This document shows, piece after piece, positions 23,593-24,546 of a stretch of 24,546 nt of DNA (its first letter is position 1; each line of letters starts with the position of its first letter). Source of the DNA: Thamnocephalis sphaerospora (Eukaryota > Zoopagomycota > Zoopagomycetes > Zoopagales > Sigmoideomycetaceae). Both the position numbers and the translations under genes were made by a program. Where the stretch lies: positions 1 through 24,546 of the forward strand of contig KZ992640.1 in the NCBI GenBank assembly GCA_003614735.1. The letters run 5' to 3'. The notes beneath the pieces were generated by a model. It was not told where the DNA came from. It ran no database searches and worked only from the letters and a program-made list of their open reading frames with translations.

Positions 23593-24546
23593 ATGAATCG
23601 AATGCCAAACGAAGTACTAGACCGTATTGTTGCAAGTGTAAACGACCAGGCAACGCTGGTGGTGCTTTCCTGGGCCTCCCGACAATGGCGTATCCGCGTG
23701 TCTTCTTGGCAGACACTGTGGCAAAACTACTACTTGAATCAGTTTCCACAAGACGATAACAGCGAGTTTCGTTGGCTGCGCCAGTACGAGCAAGTGGAGA
23801 AAGCCATCCAGGCACGCGCTGAAAGGGCTACAAACAAGCCAGCCGATCCATATCAAGCATGGACACTTGACTGGTTTAACGCCTACTGCCATCGCTGCGC
23901 AACAGAGTATCGCTGGCGACATGGACTGTACGCAATGCGCCAGCTTGACAAAGTGGCAAGCACCCCTCCAAACGGCGTGCATCTTCAAAGCATTCCGTGT
24001 ATTCGCCTTCCTGCTTCGCAAAAGGATGCTGTCGTTGCATCACAATGGCTTCTGACGACAGAGCAGCGACCAACATGGCTACTGGAGCGACTGTGTTGGG
24101 ATGGCATCGACATGGAACATGCACAAATTGTCGGGCGAGACCAGGCAGACGAGCATCTGTTCATGTACATCATGCATCTTAATATGGGCAGAGCTGCTCC
24201 GCTTCGCAATTCGCTGCATGTCTGGCGCCTTGCTGCACTGCACAAACCGTCGCGAGCCATTGTTACCAACCGGCTGATCTACAGCACAACGATACATCGC
24301 AACTGGCTGGTTGTCCAGTACAGACTCTCTGAAGAGACTGGCCAGATTGTCACGGCAGTGCATGACCTTGTCAAGGGTCTGTCCTGTCTGGACACTCCCG
24401 GTGACTATTCGTACCGTTGTATCCTGCGTGCTGCAGCAGACGGTGTGCATACTGTTCGGGTGGAATGCGACCAAGAGGCCTTTGGCTCCGTCGCTGTCCT
24501 CTACAAGCTTTGGCAGGTCGTGCCCACGCGTAAAGCGTCGTTCCAG
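23593..24546 (+). CDS. F-box-like protein, N-terminal 318 residues (runs off the right edge)
   Basis: An uninterrupted frame from 23593 to the last base has no stop, so the gene is truncated by the window. The start context GCCACCATGA is a full Kozak consensus. Residues 4-50 fit the F-box pattern: MPNEVLDRIVASV, then VLSWASRQWRIRV, then WQTLWQNYYLNQFP. F-box proteins are substrate receptors of SCF ubiquitin ligases and bind Skp1 through this region. The remainder is Trp/Tyr/Arg-rich, with no WD, LRR or Kelch repeat that I recognise in the visible part. No intron is needed over 954 bp, unlike most neighbours. The F-box call is by pattern only; substrate and full length are unknown. Confidence 0.72.
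   Translation, partial: MNRMPNEVLDRIVASVNDQATLVVLSWASRQWRIRVSSWQTLWQNYYLNQFPQDDNSEFRWLRQYEQVEKAIQARAERATNKPADPYQAWTLDWFNAYCHRCATEYRWRHGLYAMRQLDKVASTPPNGVHLQSIPCIRLPASQKDAVVASQWLLTTEQRPTWLLERLCWDGIDMEHAQIVGRDQADEHLFMYIMHLNMGRAAPLRNSLHVWRLAALHKPSRAIVTNRLIYSTTIHRNWLVVQYRLSEETGQIVTAVHDLVKGLSCLDTPGDYSYRCILRAAADGVHTVRVECDQEAFGSVAVLYKLWQVVPTRKASFQ

Overview
The window is nuclear DNA of a compact, intron-rich fungal genome, most likely a basidiomycete. The sequence-level reasons are dense protein-coding genes, about 50 small spliceosomal introns (mostly 52-113 nt) with GT-AG ends and CTAAC/CTGAC-like branch sites, and a single-ORF trifunctional tryptophan gene (TrpG-TrpC-TrpF). A RIC8 homologue and a CFIm68/CPSF6-like RRM protein are also present, and both are missing from budding yeast. 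I cannot name the genus. No virus, toxin gene, insertion sequence, CRISPR array, rRNA or convincing tRNA is visible.

Layout. Three genes lie head-to-tail on the minus strand at the left: an RNF5/RNF185-type RING E3 ligase cut by the left edge (1-1079), mitochondrial enoyl-CoA hydratase (1549-2927, 8 exons) and TRP1 (3206-5497, no intron). A 2.07-kb stretch without a recognisable gene follows (5498-7563). It has clearly lower GC than its neighbours and holds a 170-bp near-perfect palindrome at 6194-6363. A plus-strand gene at 7564-8464 has a signal peptide, a Gln/Thr/Pro-rich middle and a hydrophobic C-terminus. It looks like a GPI-anchored surface protein and matches nothing I recognise.

The centre is SMC3 of cohesin (8631-14112, minus, 28 coding exons including one GC-AG intron). 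It shares a 166-bp divergent promoter with a small Miro-like EF-hand protein (14279-14745, plus). That gene is tail-to-tail with SPC25 of the Ndc80 kinetochore complex (14816-16038, minus, 6 exons). Upstream of SPC25 is the CPSF6-like RRM gene (16188-18913, minus, 11 exons), which has an exceptional 722-nt intron. Divergent from it is RIC8 (19979-22827, plus, 9 exons) with a Ser-rich loop and an Asp-rich C-terminal tract. After another gap an intronless F-box-like gene starts at 23593 and runs off the right edge.

The genes are mostly housekeeping: tryptophan synthesis, beta-oxidation, ER ubiquitylation, chromosome cohesion and segregation, mRNA 3'-end processing and G-alpha chaperoning. They do not form one pathway. 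Exon models were built by hand from splice signals and reading-frame continuity. Every complete multi-exon model adds up to a whole number of codons, and most reach the usual length of their family. The less certain junctions are named in the entries. The most interesting unexplained parts are the low-GC region with its palindrome and the candidate GPI-anchored protein.
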